Under the pieces are notes generated by a model. It saw only the letters and a list, made by a program, of their open reading frames with translations. It was not told the origin of the DNA and ran no database searches. This document shows positions 47,715 to 58,899 of a stretch of DNA of 64,000 nt, piece by piece (the stretch's first letter is position 1; each line of letters opens with the position of its first letter). The DNA is from Platycnemis pennipes. Lineage: Eukaryota; Arthropoda; Insecta; Odonata; Platycnemididae. The position numbers were made by a program, and so were the translations under genes. The stretch lies in NCBI GenBank assembly GCA_933228895.1, contig OW121849.1, forward strand, positions 42,626,354 to 42,690,353. Reading direction: 5' to 3'.

Positions 47715-48152
47715 TTACAAATTAAATCCTATCCTGGAGCATTCTACTATATGGCAGCAGCATGGACAATAACAGAAGCAGAGAAGTCCAGGCTGGAAGC
47801 ATTGGAAATGTGGTGCTACCGAAGAATGATGAAGATAAAATGGATCGATCTAGTGACAAACGAAGAAGTCTTAAGAAGAGTGGGAGAGAAGAGATTCCTA
47901 CTGAAAACCTTATAAAGAAGACGGGATTACTTAATAGGCCACATCTTAAGACACGATGGCCTGATGAATACAATCGTCGAGGGAAAATTGAACGGGAAGA
48001 ATGGAAAAGGCAGGCCTCGTATGAGATACATGGAGAAAGTTGAGAAGGATGTAAAAGAGAGGAGCTACGTCAATATGAAGGTTGGCCGATAGAAGAATCG
48101 AGTGGAGGGCTGCGTCAAACCAATTCTAGGATTGTTGACCGATGATGATGAA
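47715..48152 (+). pseudogene. 3' end of the RTE-like retrotransposon
   Basis: The match to 26255-26672 includes [60 protein letters not shown] and the end CCAATTCTAGGATTGTTGACC with a GATGATGA tail. A frame change near 47910 splits the coding relic. It is 5'-truncated just upstream of the WTMTAA block. The matching 3' end with GAT-type tail supports one shared insertion mechanism. Confidence 0.9.
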
Positions 48153-50779
48153 ATCCTACAAACGTAAAGGTAAATAATTATTTGCTTAGTTATCTAACGA
48201 GGCTTGACAGCGATTTTTCAAATAAAGAAATATATGGGAGCCTTATTTTTTTACACCAGAGCTGCATGTTTCCATTTAGAACCCGCTGATTTAATGCATA
48301 AATGTTGCCAATAACCCATTAGTCTAAATAAGAGCGTTGAAATGAATGGAAATAATAGATCGGGGGGTAAGAGCAATATGTATAAGAAACTGCTACTGAT
48401 AAACTGATAAAACTGATCTAACAGAATAGTGTTATTCAGAACTCCAACATGTCTCAAATTTAAAGATACTATCACAGTTCACATGAAGAATGTTACTAGC
48501 AGGTAAATATTTACTGATCTCTGCATCTACTGAACGTCATTTTTATGAAAAATGATTCATATCAAACAATTGTAATTCTTACACCCCAAGAATCACTCCG
48601 AAAATAAATTTTTTTTAAAGTTACAACAGATTTTATACCTCTTTTCAAATTGAAGTTTTGCCGAGGAAAGTTCAGAAATAACTTTCCAATAATAAAGGAA
48701 AAGGTTTCCTAAAGCAAGCCATTGTCTCGCAATAGTTGTTAACTGTCTTCCGATTCTAAACCTACAATTACGTTCATTCAATAATAAAAAAAGGTTTTTT
48801 CATGTCCAACCGCAAATAATTTTCAAAATAAATATGAACTTACGATATTGTCTTCTCCCAGTCTTTCAGAAATCCTGCAGTTGTTTCTATTACATCACAA
48901 TAACAATTAGTTTTATCAAACTTTTCAGATTACATGCGAATTAAAATAGATTTGTTGTTGTTGTAGAACAGTTGTTTATCTATCAATCAAGACATTTCGA
49001 TGTAAAATAATAATTCCGTCACATCGTCGCCACTATCAAATTCAAAAGTAAACTTCACAAGTCATTTGTAGGAAAAAAGGAAAGTAACTGTTTGATGAAG
49101 GAATCTATTACCATTCTGACCACGTACTTCTAAAGAACTTTCACCTCATTCGTCTTTCAATCTTTAAATATAATAATATATAGATTGGTTAACTCAATCC
49201 ATCCACCTTCCCTGTGGGACTCTCTCACACCCTTTATATCCTATCTGATTCATGGATTTTCCCATCGTTTTCCTTATGGGATCTTTCTTTTCATCTCTCT
49301 ATGTGTTTATAATGTCTATGGCTGTTTTTTGCACTGAATATACGGGCCCTTTCCTCCTCTGACGTTAATATCACCAGCCGACTTCCTGTTTATCTCCCGA
49401 AATCGCCCAAGTGTCTTCATTCCGAGGATCTATATTATATAATTTCAATATTTTCCGATGGCGGATAGTAATTATTTATTCCCATCTGCATATTAAACAA
49501 CGGACTACTGCAAGGACCTACGGCAAGTCCATAAACCCTTTTATGACGACTTTGGAATACGTTAGTGGCTCAATCTTATTTTCGTGGTAAATAGGAGGAG
49601 AAAACAATGGATTATCGATTCTTTCTGTTCGGTTGTCCCTCCTGTTTGTTTTGCTGTTTTCAGACCAGACACGTTGTGTGAGGCCATGTAAATAGTTGGG
49701 TGAGAAAAATGAACAGTGATATCAGAGTAATATTTTCATAATACCTACGTATAGCATGAAATCTTCATACACCCATTCTTAATTTTTAAATCTGTCTTGT
49801 GGCTCTTAGCTCTGGTTTTGTAATGTCTACTAAATATTACCATCACATCAAATATATATATGTATAAGCTACTTCGAAGGTTTTCGACACGAATGTTACA
49901 AAGAGAGCATCAGGCAGACGCTTAGTTGACAGGAAAGTCAACACTAGCAGAGAGTTTCCTCATAATTTTTCATACCTCGGTAATATTTAACTGGGCATTA
50001 TAAACCCAGACTTTAGGGTTGTTAGCAGAAATGTAATTTAAGCCACGGTTTTGACCAAAACCGGTTGAAAACGGCAGAAACAGGTTTAGGAATTTTAGGA
50101 CGGAAACTATTCGGTATACGCCACGCTGCGTCAAGACAGTGGCCTATTAACCAACAACTTCACCCTTCTTTCCATCGTCTTTTTATATATATTTTATGAA
50201 CACCACCATGGTCATGCCAACTGTTTTCCGGAAGAAGTAATAAACACAACAAGATTCGTCACCTATTTAGTAGGCGCATGTCGAGGTTTTCGAAGAATAA
50301 ACTTTACTATTAACAACGAAGAATACCAAGATCTCGGTTTCTCAATTCTCTACTTTATCGCCCTTACGATTCAAACCACGCTTCTGCAACCAATTCTGAA
50401 AGAGCTCACGTGTAATAAAATTGGTGAGGGATATATTAAAGGATAAGTTGGCTTTTCGACGAATTTCGTACAGCTCCTGAATGAAATTCGTCCAATTTCA
50501 TTCGTATGGAATTTATAATTAAATTCGTTAAACTAACGTCTTTAATGCAGCATCACACAAGTTTCTAATCGACATTAGTCAAATTTGATACGATACAGTA
50601 AATCCACATTATTTTCCGCAAAGCCTCCAAAATTACAGAGGAGGATACGTGTTTCTGTACATACATATTTGAATGCCATTATGATCGATCAACAACGAAG
50701 AAATAGCTAAATAAGAACAAGCTTTGATGTAAGAATATATTGATAGGACGCACATCTTGAGCATTTCCCTTTCTGGGAA
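48153..50779. other. stretch with no supported gene
   Basis: AT-rich with no frame over about 75 codons. Near 50047 there is a small palindrome, GGTTTTGACCAAAACC. No RNA gene, repeat pair or exon is supported. Confidence 0.4.
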
Positions 50780-51090
50780 TAAGGCTTGGTCAATAACAAC
50801 TGCAGATAAGGTGGGAGTGGTAGATTTACAAATTTAGTGTCGTAGAAGAATTATAAATAACATATGGATGGAACAATAACTTGCTGAAAACATTCTCAGA
50901 AGGCAGGAGAAAAAATAAATCTTTATAAGTATTATTTTCAAATGAAGACACGACAAACCGAATAATTCATATTTTGAGACATGGAGTTCTCATAAAAATA
51001 GTCGTCGAGGGAATAGTGAATGGGACTAACGTCCAAAAGAAGGCCTCTTATGCGACATATGGAGCGAGCAGTGGAAGAATCAGTTTCCTC
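50780..51090 (+). pseudogene. strongly decayed 3' part of the RTE-like retrotransposon
   Basis: The plus strand reads AWSITTADK, then CRRRIINN, then LAENILRR, then LRHGVLIKIVVEGIVNGT. These are decayed counterparts of AWTMTAAEK, CYRRMMK, EEILRR and LRHDGLMKTIVEGRVNG. Stops and frameshifts separate them. The very 3' end and GAT tail are not recognisable, so this is an old copy. Confidence 0.65.
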
Positions 51091-51378
51091 GAATGCTTTC
51101 TCCTACCTAGTAGAAGAGAATAAAGAAGTGAAGTGCATGTCAAAATTTAAATATAAATCGGGCTATTATGATTGTCTCTACAGTTATTTTTGGTCTCCAA
51201 ATAATTCACCCTGTTATCGTTTAATAAATTACTCTAATAAGAGTACCTACCTATGTTATTATCAGCTGTAGTTGTCAGAAATGACTATACTAATAGCGAT
51301 AAAAGTTAATTTTTTCCACCTAATTTACAAGACCTGACTTCTATAGGATGTTCTTGAGTGGAGCTGGAAGGCACTTCG

Positions 51379-51556
51379 GATATTTATAAATAATTCTCGG
51401 GTTTCCAGCCGAGTAAGATTTTGCGTTGCTTGCGTTTTGATGGAATACTCCCCCATCGTCCTCAGAGCACTGCGGACGATGGAGGAGTATTCCATCGAAA
51501 CGTCAGCAACGCATAATCTTACTCGGCTGGAAACCCGAGAATTATTTATAAATATC
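51379..51556. repeat. 178-bp palindrome with a degenerate hammerhead-like segment
   Basis: Arms 51379-51461 and 51474-51556 pair with few mismatches across a 12-base loop. On the plus strand CGGACGA (51473-51479) is followed by a strong stem with GTATTCC, then GAAACGTC ending at 51504. That recalls CUGANGA ... GAAA-C-GUC with the U of CUGA replaced, but here the stem would consume the last bases of the core. I regard it as a relative or relic of the hammerhead repeats, not as a likely ribozyme. Confidence 0.7.
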
Positions 51557-51924
51557 AGTCGCCGAGAAAGGACAAAGTCATATTCTTCGAATATGTTCAT
51601 TAGAAATAGTGACATAGAAGTATAATTATGAAGAACAATTCGATATTGTTTTCAGTAACCAGTTGGAAAGTTGAGGTACTCATAAATTAATTAATATCCC
51701 TTTCTTTAGATATTATGACTGAAAGATGCAGCTATCAGCCAATTTAAAAATCCAAACATATCTGAATTACTTTAACAATCAATTAATAAGCACCGAATAT
51801 GGTCATAAAATATTGAACTACAAAATCTACGGCGGCATCCTGGTATTTTAGGTGCTTCAACGGCTGAGGTTATGTCGCACCGTCTACCATAAGATCTTAA
51901 TCCTAGAACAAACACAACATTTAT

Positions 51925-52010
51925 GCCCTGGGCGGGCGGGTTTGAACCCTCGGCCTTTTACTGATTGCCAGGCCAGCGCGTTACCAACCTGGCCACTGCG
52001 TCCGACGTAA
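51925..52010 (-). mobile_element. tRNA-like head of a SINE
   Basis: On the minus strand: A box TGGCCAGGTTGGTAACGCGC and B box GAGGGTTCAAACCCGCC are spaced as in a tRNA. Acceptor-stem halves do not pair, so it is not a normal tRNA gene. A body downstream (below 51925, minus direction) is not recognisable as one of the other SINEs here. Confidence 0.5.
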
Positions 52011-53309
52011 ATCTATGGTGAAACGGCTGATCAAAAAGTGTAACATTTCAGCAGTCAACCCAAGCATGCAAAGAAAGAAGCTGTTTTGTGAAAGCAAATA
52101 GACTGAGAAAAGTGGTAACATTTATTTGGCCTCGGATGGGAAAGTTAGTGGCTGGCGCTATTTATGTTTTCGAATTCAAAGAAAGAGTTAATTTGCTGAG
52201 TGCTCAATACAAAATTGACACCAATTTCTACGCAAAAGTGGCGATTCTAATTTTCCAAAGAATGAACTACACCTGTTCATCGATAATTTTATTAATATAA
52301 AAGTTATTTTTTATGTTAAACATGTTTCCAATATCTGATGACTGCATATATATTTTAAATACTTAGCTAAAAATTGAATAATTGATAAATAGTTAAAAAT
52401 TGAATAATTGATCCACATTTTATTGTCATATTTTGATCCTCTCACCACTATTCAATATGATCAAGACTGTTTTCATTTCACAGTCTTGACTTGATGCGTC
52501 TATATTTACTTTTTGCATAACCTTACATTAATAGTTTTCGCGAATCAAAAAGCTTACAGACCCAAATAAGGTCTTGAGACATTAAAGAGTTTACTACACA
52601 CTAAAGCCCATATAGGTTACACATATTTCCCATATATGTCCCATATAAAGGCCTCAATGTGGGTTTCTTGACCCCAGGATCTCAAATTTTTGCCCCTGCA
52701 ATTTGAAGAAAATGTTAGAAGGCTAGAAATTGTAATGCGGGGCACTACGTCTTGAAAATGTTTTAACATCGAAGGGTATAAGGTTTCATTTCAGCTTAAA
52801 ATGAAGAGGTATTATATTTAATATTTTCTAATACTAATGAACATAATATAACACTGATTTTAGGTCTCTTTGCCAAACTGTGTAACTCTAAATAGACGCA
52901 CACATAGATGACACATATAACTTGCATGCTAGTTTTCTAATAATTTTTTCTGGTCTAACTTGCAGAATAAAAAGAAAAATTTTGCCAAAAATCCCTTTTT
53001 TAATGGGTTATTAAATAATCAAAGGTGTGTAGCTGGAACTGAGAATAAATTAATATTCTAATACTTTAAATTATAATTTATTAATTGTAAATTGGTACTC
53101 AAGGTAACATTTAGTTTAACGTGGAGTTGCATATTATGCCTCTATTGTCCGTAAAAATATCATTATATTCTTTTCATGACAAGTAAATATTACTTATTTA
53201 TACATGGAGTAAACACAATCATATGTTCTGTAAATCTGCAATCAACGTGCAATTTCTACTCCCTTTATGCTGATGAATTTTAGCTCTCCTCTAGACTCTT
53301 TATTTAATA
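52011..53309. other. AT-rich stretch, nothing recognised
   Basis: Short random frames only. A local set of CCCATATA-type repeats lies near 52608-52650. No exon or RNA gene is supported. Confidence 0.4.
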
Positions 53310-54010
53310 GCGGTTGACTTTCTCTCCTTTCCTCCCAGCCGAATCACGGAGATGCCCCAGATTTTCTGCAAACGGACGGCGGCGGCCCTATTCGCAAAAA
53401 ACGTCAGCAGCACATCTAGCTACTCTCACCATATTCGGAAGTGCAAGAGTTTCGGTATCGATCTACTGCAGCCCTCGTTTCCTCTTCCTCCCTCCCTCCC
53501 CTCTCCGCACAAGGGGATGCCGATGAAGAGTGAAAGCGCGCGTGCTGGATGACCTGAGAAAATCCAGGAAGGAGAGAATGAGAGAGAGAGAAGGAAAAGA
53601 AGCATCGGGGGAATCGACTGCGAGAGAGGCTACCGACTCGGTCCGGGGAAAGGGAGGGTGGGTGTGTGGGGGTTGGGGATGATGGCGTGTCCGTCACTGG
53701 CCGCGTTGGGAGTTTCTTCTTTCCCGGAGGAACGCGGTGGTGGTGGGTTCGCCCGCGGGGGTTGGCGTCTTCTTCTGCAGACTTCCGAACCCGGGGGAGG
53801 AGCATTGCGTGACGGGATCCGGGAAGAGGAATCGGACAAGGAAAGCGTGTCAGGTGAGATGGGTGCCTGACCCCTCCACTCCCTCCATCTTTCTTTCTGT
53901 CCCTCCCCAACCCCCTCGGGACAAGATCGCGGACCGGGAGAGGGCGAACCCGTCCGACAGAGCCCCAGCTGCCCGCGCTCGCGATGAACCACCGTCCGAA
54001 CAGCGATAAA
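53310..54010. other. GC-rich island, CpG-rich
   Basis: It is strongly GC-rich with many CpG sites, a GAGAGA run near 53580 and open frames on both strands caused by the composition. On the plus strand a donor-like CAG/GTGAGAT lies at 53851. A promoter/5' exon region is plausible. The minus-strand frame 53416-54036 (206 codons) is low-complexity and unsupported. Confidence 0.5.
53658..53853 (+). CDS. candidate first coding exon inside a GC-rich island
   Basis: A frame open from an ATG at 53658, with a second in-frame ATG at 53682, runs through SLAALGVSSFPEER, GWRLLLQTSE and EEESDKESVS. It reaches CAG/GTGAGAT, a near-consensus splice donor (intron from 53854). The frame closes only 17 bases into the putative intron. 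The glycine-rich composition could equally be a by-product of GC-rich DNA. No domain is recognised and no acceptor or second exon can be assigned in the window. I give it low weight. Confidence 0.2.
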
Positions 54011-54130
54011 ATTACGAGCGACACAACACCACGCAAGGCAATCCGTTTTTGAATCGATATTCATTGAAAAAAATAACATTAAAAATTAAAATTGATGGTT
54101 TCAGGCGTTACTTTATGGAATCTGCTTTCA

Positions 54131-54294
54131 TGCATGATGAATGATTTGGTTATAAATTTGGTATTTCCACAATTACTTATCTCACACAACTGCGACCATG
54201 GTTTCGACGATGAAAGTCATCATCAGTAACCTTTGATGTCGTTAATAAATAATTGTCGAAATACCAAGTTTATTCTATCATTCATTATGCAGTA
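54131..54294. repeat. palindrome enclosing a hammerhead-ribozyme-like motif
   Basis: Outer arms 54131-54182 and 54243-54294 are imperfect inverted copies, for example AAATTTGGTATTTCCACAAT against ATTGTCGAAATACCAAGTTT. Unlike the 23.9 and 54.4 kb repeats, the single hammerhead-like core sits in the spacer between the arms, on the minus strand. The element is non-coding. Confidence 0.8.
54194..54226 (-). ncRNA. hammerhead-ribozyme-like motif, best conserved core in the window
   Basis: Minus strand 54226 to 54194: CTGATGA, one T, stem GAC-(TTTCATC)-GTC, GAAA, the palindrome ACCATGGT, then C at the end of the GTC triplet. Every invariant base of the hammerhead core is present. As in minimal hammerheads of Penelope-like elements and retrozymes, stem III can only form through the self-complementary ACCATGGT (within or between molecules). 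Stem I flanks pair poorly in this copy, which could abolish or reduce cleavage. Confidence 0.6.
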
Positions 54295-54376
54295 AAAATT
54301 AAGTTAAGCGTTCATCATATCGACATCCAATGTTCAAACGAATTAGTTATAGTATGTTGAGGTCAGAGTTAAAAAG

Positions 54377-54556
54377 CAGCTATTCTTTGCCGACGTTTCG
54401 GTTTAAATTTATTCCATCATCAGGGCTAAAAATACAGTTAACGTCAACCAATAACAACAGAATGTGGTGTTGTTGCTGTTCTTCGTTGACCTTCACTGTA
54501 TTTTCAGCCCTGATGATGGAATAAATTTAAACCTAAACGTCGGCAAAGAATAGCTG
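54377..54556. repeat. 180-bp palindrome with hammerhead-like cores on both arms
   Basis: The arms begin CAGCTATTCTTTGCCGACGT and end with its complement. On the minus strand (54423 to 54392) the left arm has CTGATGA, a GG...CC stem with a long AT-rich loop, GAAAC and GTC. Stem I is supported by three pairs (GGC after the cut site with GCC before CTGATGA). The right arm (plus, 54510-54541) is the same but has TAAAC in place of GAAAC, which should inactivate it. The middle (54440-54490) is unrelated, partly with TTGTTG repeats. Confidence 0.75.
54392..54423 (-). ncRNA. hammerhead-ribozyme-like motif (left arm)
   Basis: Core bases CTGATGA and GAAAC-GTC are intact, with the tetramer ACGT as the only possible palindromic stem III and three good stem I pairs. 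Stem II is just two G-C pairs with a large AT loop, so folding may be weak. Confidence 0.5.
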
Positions 54557-56140
54557 ATTTCTAATTCTCACCTCAACTCGATAGAATGAATGCATTAAAG
54601 TTAAAACCAGTTGATTAGAATTCCATGAACATCATCATCATCACTGTTCATCCATTCGACCCATCTCTCCGATGCATTCTACGGACTTACTTTTGATTTC
54701 GATAGCTCACTGGTTAGGATACGCTGTGATGGAGTGTCTCCATTCTCTAACGCTCCTTTCCAGCTTTATTTCTCTCTTCAGATCGGTATATTCCCTACCT
54801 CTCTTCATCCTATCCAAAAACCTTTCCCTCTTCCTCTATTACTCAGCATTCTTTCTTGGATAACGACTTGTAGCCGTCCATTTTCCTTAAGAACCTATTC
54901 CATACACCTCTGCCTTTTCCTTATTTCCATAAACAATGCTCCCTCTCTCACCGTGCTCAACACTTCATTAGCCCTTTCCGTGCATCGCAATCTTTCTTAA
55001 CCACACCCATATTTCAATAGCTTCCAATATTTCCTCGTATTCTTTCCGTAGACCTCATGGCTGAAATTCATACAAAGCCACGCTCCACATCAAGCTCTTC
55101 GCTAACCTTCTCGTAACATCCTTGCAGAAGCTCTCTTCTGTAGGGAAACACCTACTTAACCGAAGCAATTCTTCTCCCGATATCATCACTAATACTCTTC
55201 ACATTTATTCTTCCTATGCATTTCATTCATGATTTTCAGGTGAGGTTCTCCCAACTTAAAATTCTCTTGACTGTTGTTTTAATAGGGCACACATTCACAC
55301 ATTGGTATTTTCAATTTTCTAGTTTTTCTTCTGTCTTTTACTATGCTACATTTTCCCATTCTTTTCGTATATGATCCAATATATTACCATGTGCACTATT
55401 TTTTTCCATTTTTACACCTTCCTTTAAGAAATGTAATGTAAAACAATTTCATATCAATTTCATGCCAAATGTCATTCAATGTAATTGATTGGTTTTATAG
55501 TGAATTCAAAACCTCCAACAAAGCCAATGATTTGGGTTTCAATTAGTTAAAATTACTAGTATGAACTTCATCATTTCAACTTTCATTTGAAGTAGGATAT
55601 TTTAGTAAAAGAATTAATGGAAACCCGACTTATCAGTTTCGGCTAATACATTGTCACAATAAAGAATGATATAGTTATATCCTCCCTAGCTTTAAGTTTA
55701 AGTCCTACAGCCAAAAATTCATTCATCATAAGACCAATTACCTAGGATATGTATACAATCTCCATCATCAGCAGCGCATGTGTATATGATCAGGCTGATT
55801 TTCAGGCTAGTTTTCACTAAGTAGGTCGTCCTCGGCTAGCTTCAGAATACATAAACATATTTTCAACTCATTATCTCGTCCCTCCCTTTCACAACTTTTA
55901 CTTTGCTGTCCTCACTTGCTTCATTCTCCTTCGGTTTCTCTTACAAAGCCTGAGTAATAATCTCTCCTAGTTACAGCCTCCTGGGCATCTTGTCTTGGCC
56001 TACTTCTCTGAATATTCTTTTATAAGTCTTGGGGTTTAATAATTTTTATATTGATTTCTGTGATTTGGATGCGCCATATTCATATTGTCTCACATCTCAT
56101 TTCACCATTTACAGCAATCATTCATGTGTTGAGTAAGAGG
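54557..56140. other. pyrimidine-rich/AT-rich stretch without a supported gene
   Basis: Bases 54650-55000 are C/T-rich with two overlapping open frames of 63 and 88 codons that look compositional. Nothing else was recognised. Confidence 0.4.
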
Positions 56141-56459
56141 GGTAAATGGGTTGGTGTTGTCTTTTGAGTACCGACCACCCATCTCAAGAACCCGGGTTCA
56201 ATCCCAGTAGAGGATGACTTTTGGCAATCTCATTCCTACTTGAGGGCTAGGTAAAGAACATCTGCAGTTCAGTACTGAGTCAGTGAAATAGGATATAGTA
56301 TAAGTACTTCTTGGCGTCCTTCGTTAAAAGAGCAGGCTAACGCTGGCGTCGGGTTCCCTTCACCCTTCCTCCACTCACAAGATGGCTACCTCTTCCCAAA
56401 AACTCATTCAATTGCGCAGAATGCCTTAGTCGGTCACATCCCTTAATAACAACAATAAC
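56141..56459 (+). mobile_element. tRNA-derived SINE, family shared with 57.07 and 58.34 kb
   Basis: The head has GGTTGGTGTTG with a partial A box and a B box GGGTTCAATCCCAG. The body contains AGTACTGAGTCAGTG, CTTCGTTAAAAGAGCAGG and GCTAACGCTGGCGTCGGG. The tail is AATAACAACAATAAC. The same block order occurs in the other two copies. The internal pol III promoter would direct transcription rightward. Several substitutions mark an older copy. Confidence 0.75.
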
Positions 56460-57064
56460 TTTTCACAAGAAAAGCTAGATTTACTTAAATGGCTTATAAA
56501 TATGTTCTCTAATATGTATCACGTCAAACTATTTGAAATCGTGTAACGTGATGGCGAAAGATGTTGGAAAAGGATTTCCCTAAAATTTTAAAGATTCACT
56601 GGTATTTTTCACAGATTTACGATTTTGTTGAAAATCTAAGATATGACTCAACATTCCGAATTTTCACTCATACGTCGCTTGGCCATTTTCGTCGGAGCCA
56701 GTTTTTTATGAAGCCATAAACTTTCCGCAGTGAACATAGCTTATGGTATCCGCCATAAGCCGAATAGCATTCCATACTATGTTTTACGGGTGGTTGGGCC
56801 TTAGTGGATGAATTTCGGATTCTCGGATTTTCTCACGAATTTTCCAGAGACAACCTCGAGATTATCTTATACTTAAAGCTCAATGACAATTCCTTCGTTG
56901 TCTTGACTTCGTAGTACAGTGGTAACTCTGTCCATAGATGCAAGCAAGACGCAATCATTTAAAACGATAAAACTTGTAATAACGCTCGCAATCTCTGACA
57001 TCATATTCACCCTGAACAAATTAAAAGCCAAAGCTCTTTATCCCATGGATACGAAATATTTGCC
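56460..57064. other. AT-rich stretch between two SINE copies
   Basis: No open frame, RNA gene or repeat of its own was recognised. Confidence 0.4.
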
Positions 57065-57410
57065 GGGATCGGGTTGGTGTGGTGGCTAGAGTACTGGCCT
57101 CCCATCCCGAGGGCCCGGGTTCGATTTCCGGCAGTGGCGGATTTTTCAGTGGAAAACCGATCCCTTAAACCGATACTTGAGTGCCTAGTGGAGGGAATTT
57201 CAAGTCCAGTACTCCGTCCGTCGGACGGGACGTAAAGTCGTGGTCCCCTTGGCGCCTTTCGTTAAGAGTAGGCTAATGCCGACGCCGGGTTTCTCTCCAC
57301 CCTTCCTCGGTTTCCTGAAAACTTCTACCTCTTACCCAATTATCCACCTATTCTAAATGGCGCAAATGGCCTCAGCTGTCGGTCGCCTCCCCTGAATAAC
57401 CAACAACCAA
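57065..57410 (+). mobile_element. tRNA-derived SINE, best copy of the family
   Basis: A box GTGGTGGCTAGAGTACTGG and B box GGGTTCGATTTCCGG are both good and properly spaced. The body has CCAGTACTCCGTCCGTCGGA, GGGACGTAAAGTCGTGGTCC, a CTTTCGTTAAGAGTAGGC block and GCCGACGCCGGGTTTCTC. The tail is AATAACCAACAACC. It is the most complete of three same-strand copies within 2.5 kb and a natural reference for the family. Confidence 0.8.
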
Positions 57411-57879
57411 TCCAAATATTAGCCATTTATCTTTTCCTAATCCTACGTCATCTTTTACTTCAATCTGTTATTAATCTTCATTTTATGTTATCTTCAATTT
57501 ATTCTCCCAAGATATGTTGGTATTTATTATTAGTCTTATTCTGATCATCCAATATTTCGCCCATCGTCATCTCCAGATACTTATATCAATAAAAACAGAT
57601 TTTCTTTCATCTAGCTAAGTAAATTGTAATTTCCCTTGCTACATGTTATCCGCATACAATGCCAGTGCATTTAATTCCTTTTGTATCTGTAGTTTGTTTG
57701 CCACGTAATGTAGACAACTGACAGCTGAGGTAATTTGCTCTATTAAAGACTGCTTAGGAAAACTTTTCAGAAGGGGAGGAAGGGAGTGGAGAAACCCAGT
57801 GTCCATAACTTAAGAAGCAAATTTCTAAACTTCCTAACCGAAGAAATAAATACTTAACTGGAAATATTCTCCAAACCGT
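57411..57879. other. AT-rich stretch, nothing recognised
   Basis: No frame or structure of note between the SINE-like units. Confidence 0.35.
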
Positions 57880-57995
57880 AATGAAGTAGAGATCGGTACA
57901 CCACTGAAAATCATCCAACACTACCGGGATCGAAATCTAGTTCCTGTTATGGGACAAAATACTCTACCCACCATACCAACTCTATCCTTGCATCT
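57880..57995 (-). mobile_element. tRNA-like SINE head, minus strand
   Basis: Minus strand: GGTATGGTGGGTAGAGTATT (A box) and GATTTCGATCCCGG (B box) at tRNA-like spacing. It is shorter than the three plus-strand SINEs and its body cannot be matched to them, so it may be another family or a truncated copy. Confidence 0.5.
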
Positions 57996-58335
57996 TAAAC
58001 CTTCCAAAAATCCATTTTAAAGATAGAATATAGGGAATAGGGGGTTACAGGAGGATGAAAAAGGGTAACTTTTACAACAGCCTTCGCTCTGTTTACAATT
58101 TGTTTCCCTATTGGAAATGAATCCTTTAGACGTTTTTCTTCGACAATCTACATCATTTAGTCATCCGCGTTTGTCTCACCGCCAAATATGGTTAAGGCAA
58201 GAGATGTAGCCGCGAGAAATGTTTCTCTCATCCCTTAGAGTTTTAACAAAAAGGTTTTTCCTTCGTATTTTCCCCAGATTGCGAACCAGGCTATGTTGAA
58301 TGTCATTGCTGGCAGTATACTCGAGATGAGAATTT

Positions 58336-58630
58336 AGGGGTTGGGTATGTTAATGGTTAACTAGCATCTCACTCCGATGGTCCGGTTTCGAGTCCCAGCA
58401 GGGAAATATATTGTCAATGATTAACTGGCCCGCATTTCAAAGGTATATGCTAAGCACTTCAAGTTTGGTTCTCTGTCCGTCGCTTGGAACGTAAAGCTGT
58501 AGTCCCTAGGAGCTTTTCGTTAAGAGCAGGCGGAGCAGGCTAATGCTGACGACGGTTTTCTGTCCATCCTTGCTGCTTACCCTTTTGTTTCCATCCTCCT
58601 GTTGTTGAACCATTCCCCTCGGTCTTTAGT
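58336..58630 (+). mobile_element. tRNA-derived SINE, third copy of the family
   Basis: B-box-like GTTTCGAGTCCCAGCAGG, then GTTCTCTGTCCGTCGCTTGG, AACGTAAAGCTGTAGTCCC, CTTTTCGTTAAGAGCAGGC and GCTAATGCTGACGACGG follow the same order as at 57.07 kb. The A box is weakened. It has a small internal duplication, AGCAGGCGGAGCAGGC, near 58527. Confidence 0.7.
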
Positions 58631-58899
58631 ATCTTTAACTTTTGGGACACACTTGAAAATTATAGTAGAAGAAGATGAGATTTTCTAGTGAGAAATAAAA
58701 TCCCTTTCCACTTCTCACTTTTTTGAAGGAGCAAATATTTCCTTTATAAGTTTTTTTCTACAGCCTTAAATGGTCACTGGTCACAAGTTTTATATACGTA
58801 AATACAATATATCCATTAGTTTAATGATACAATAGAATTTTTCGTGCAAAGATAAAACGTGATATGGGAAACAGTAGGGGAGAAGTAGCGAAGATGGAA

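Noticed and set aside
51925..52010. Functional tRNA gene
   Set aside because: A and B boxes are good, but the acceptor-stem halves do not pair, so it is better explained as a SINE head.
53416..54036. 206-codon open frame on the minus strand
   Set aside because: It overlaps several other frames in a GC-rich island. The composition is arginine/proline/serine-rich and no motif is recognised.
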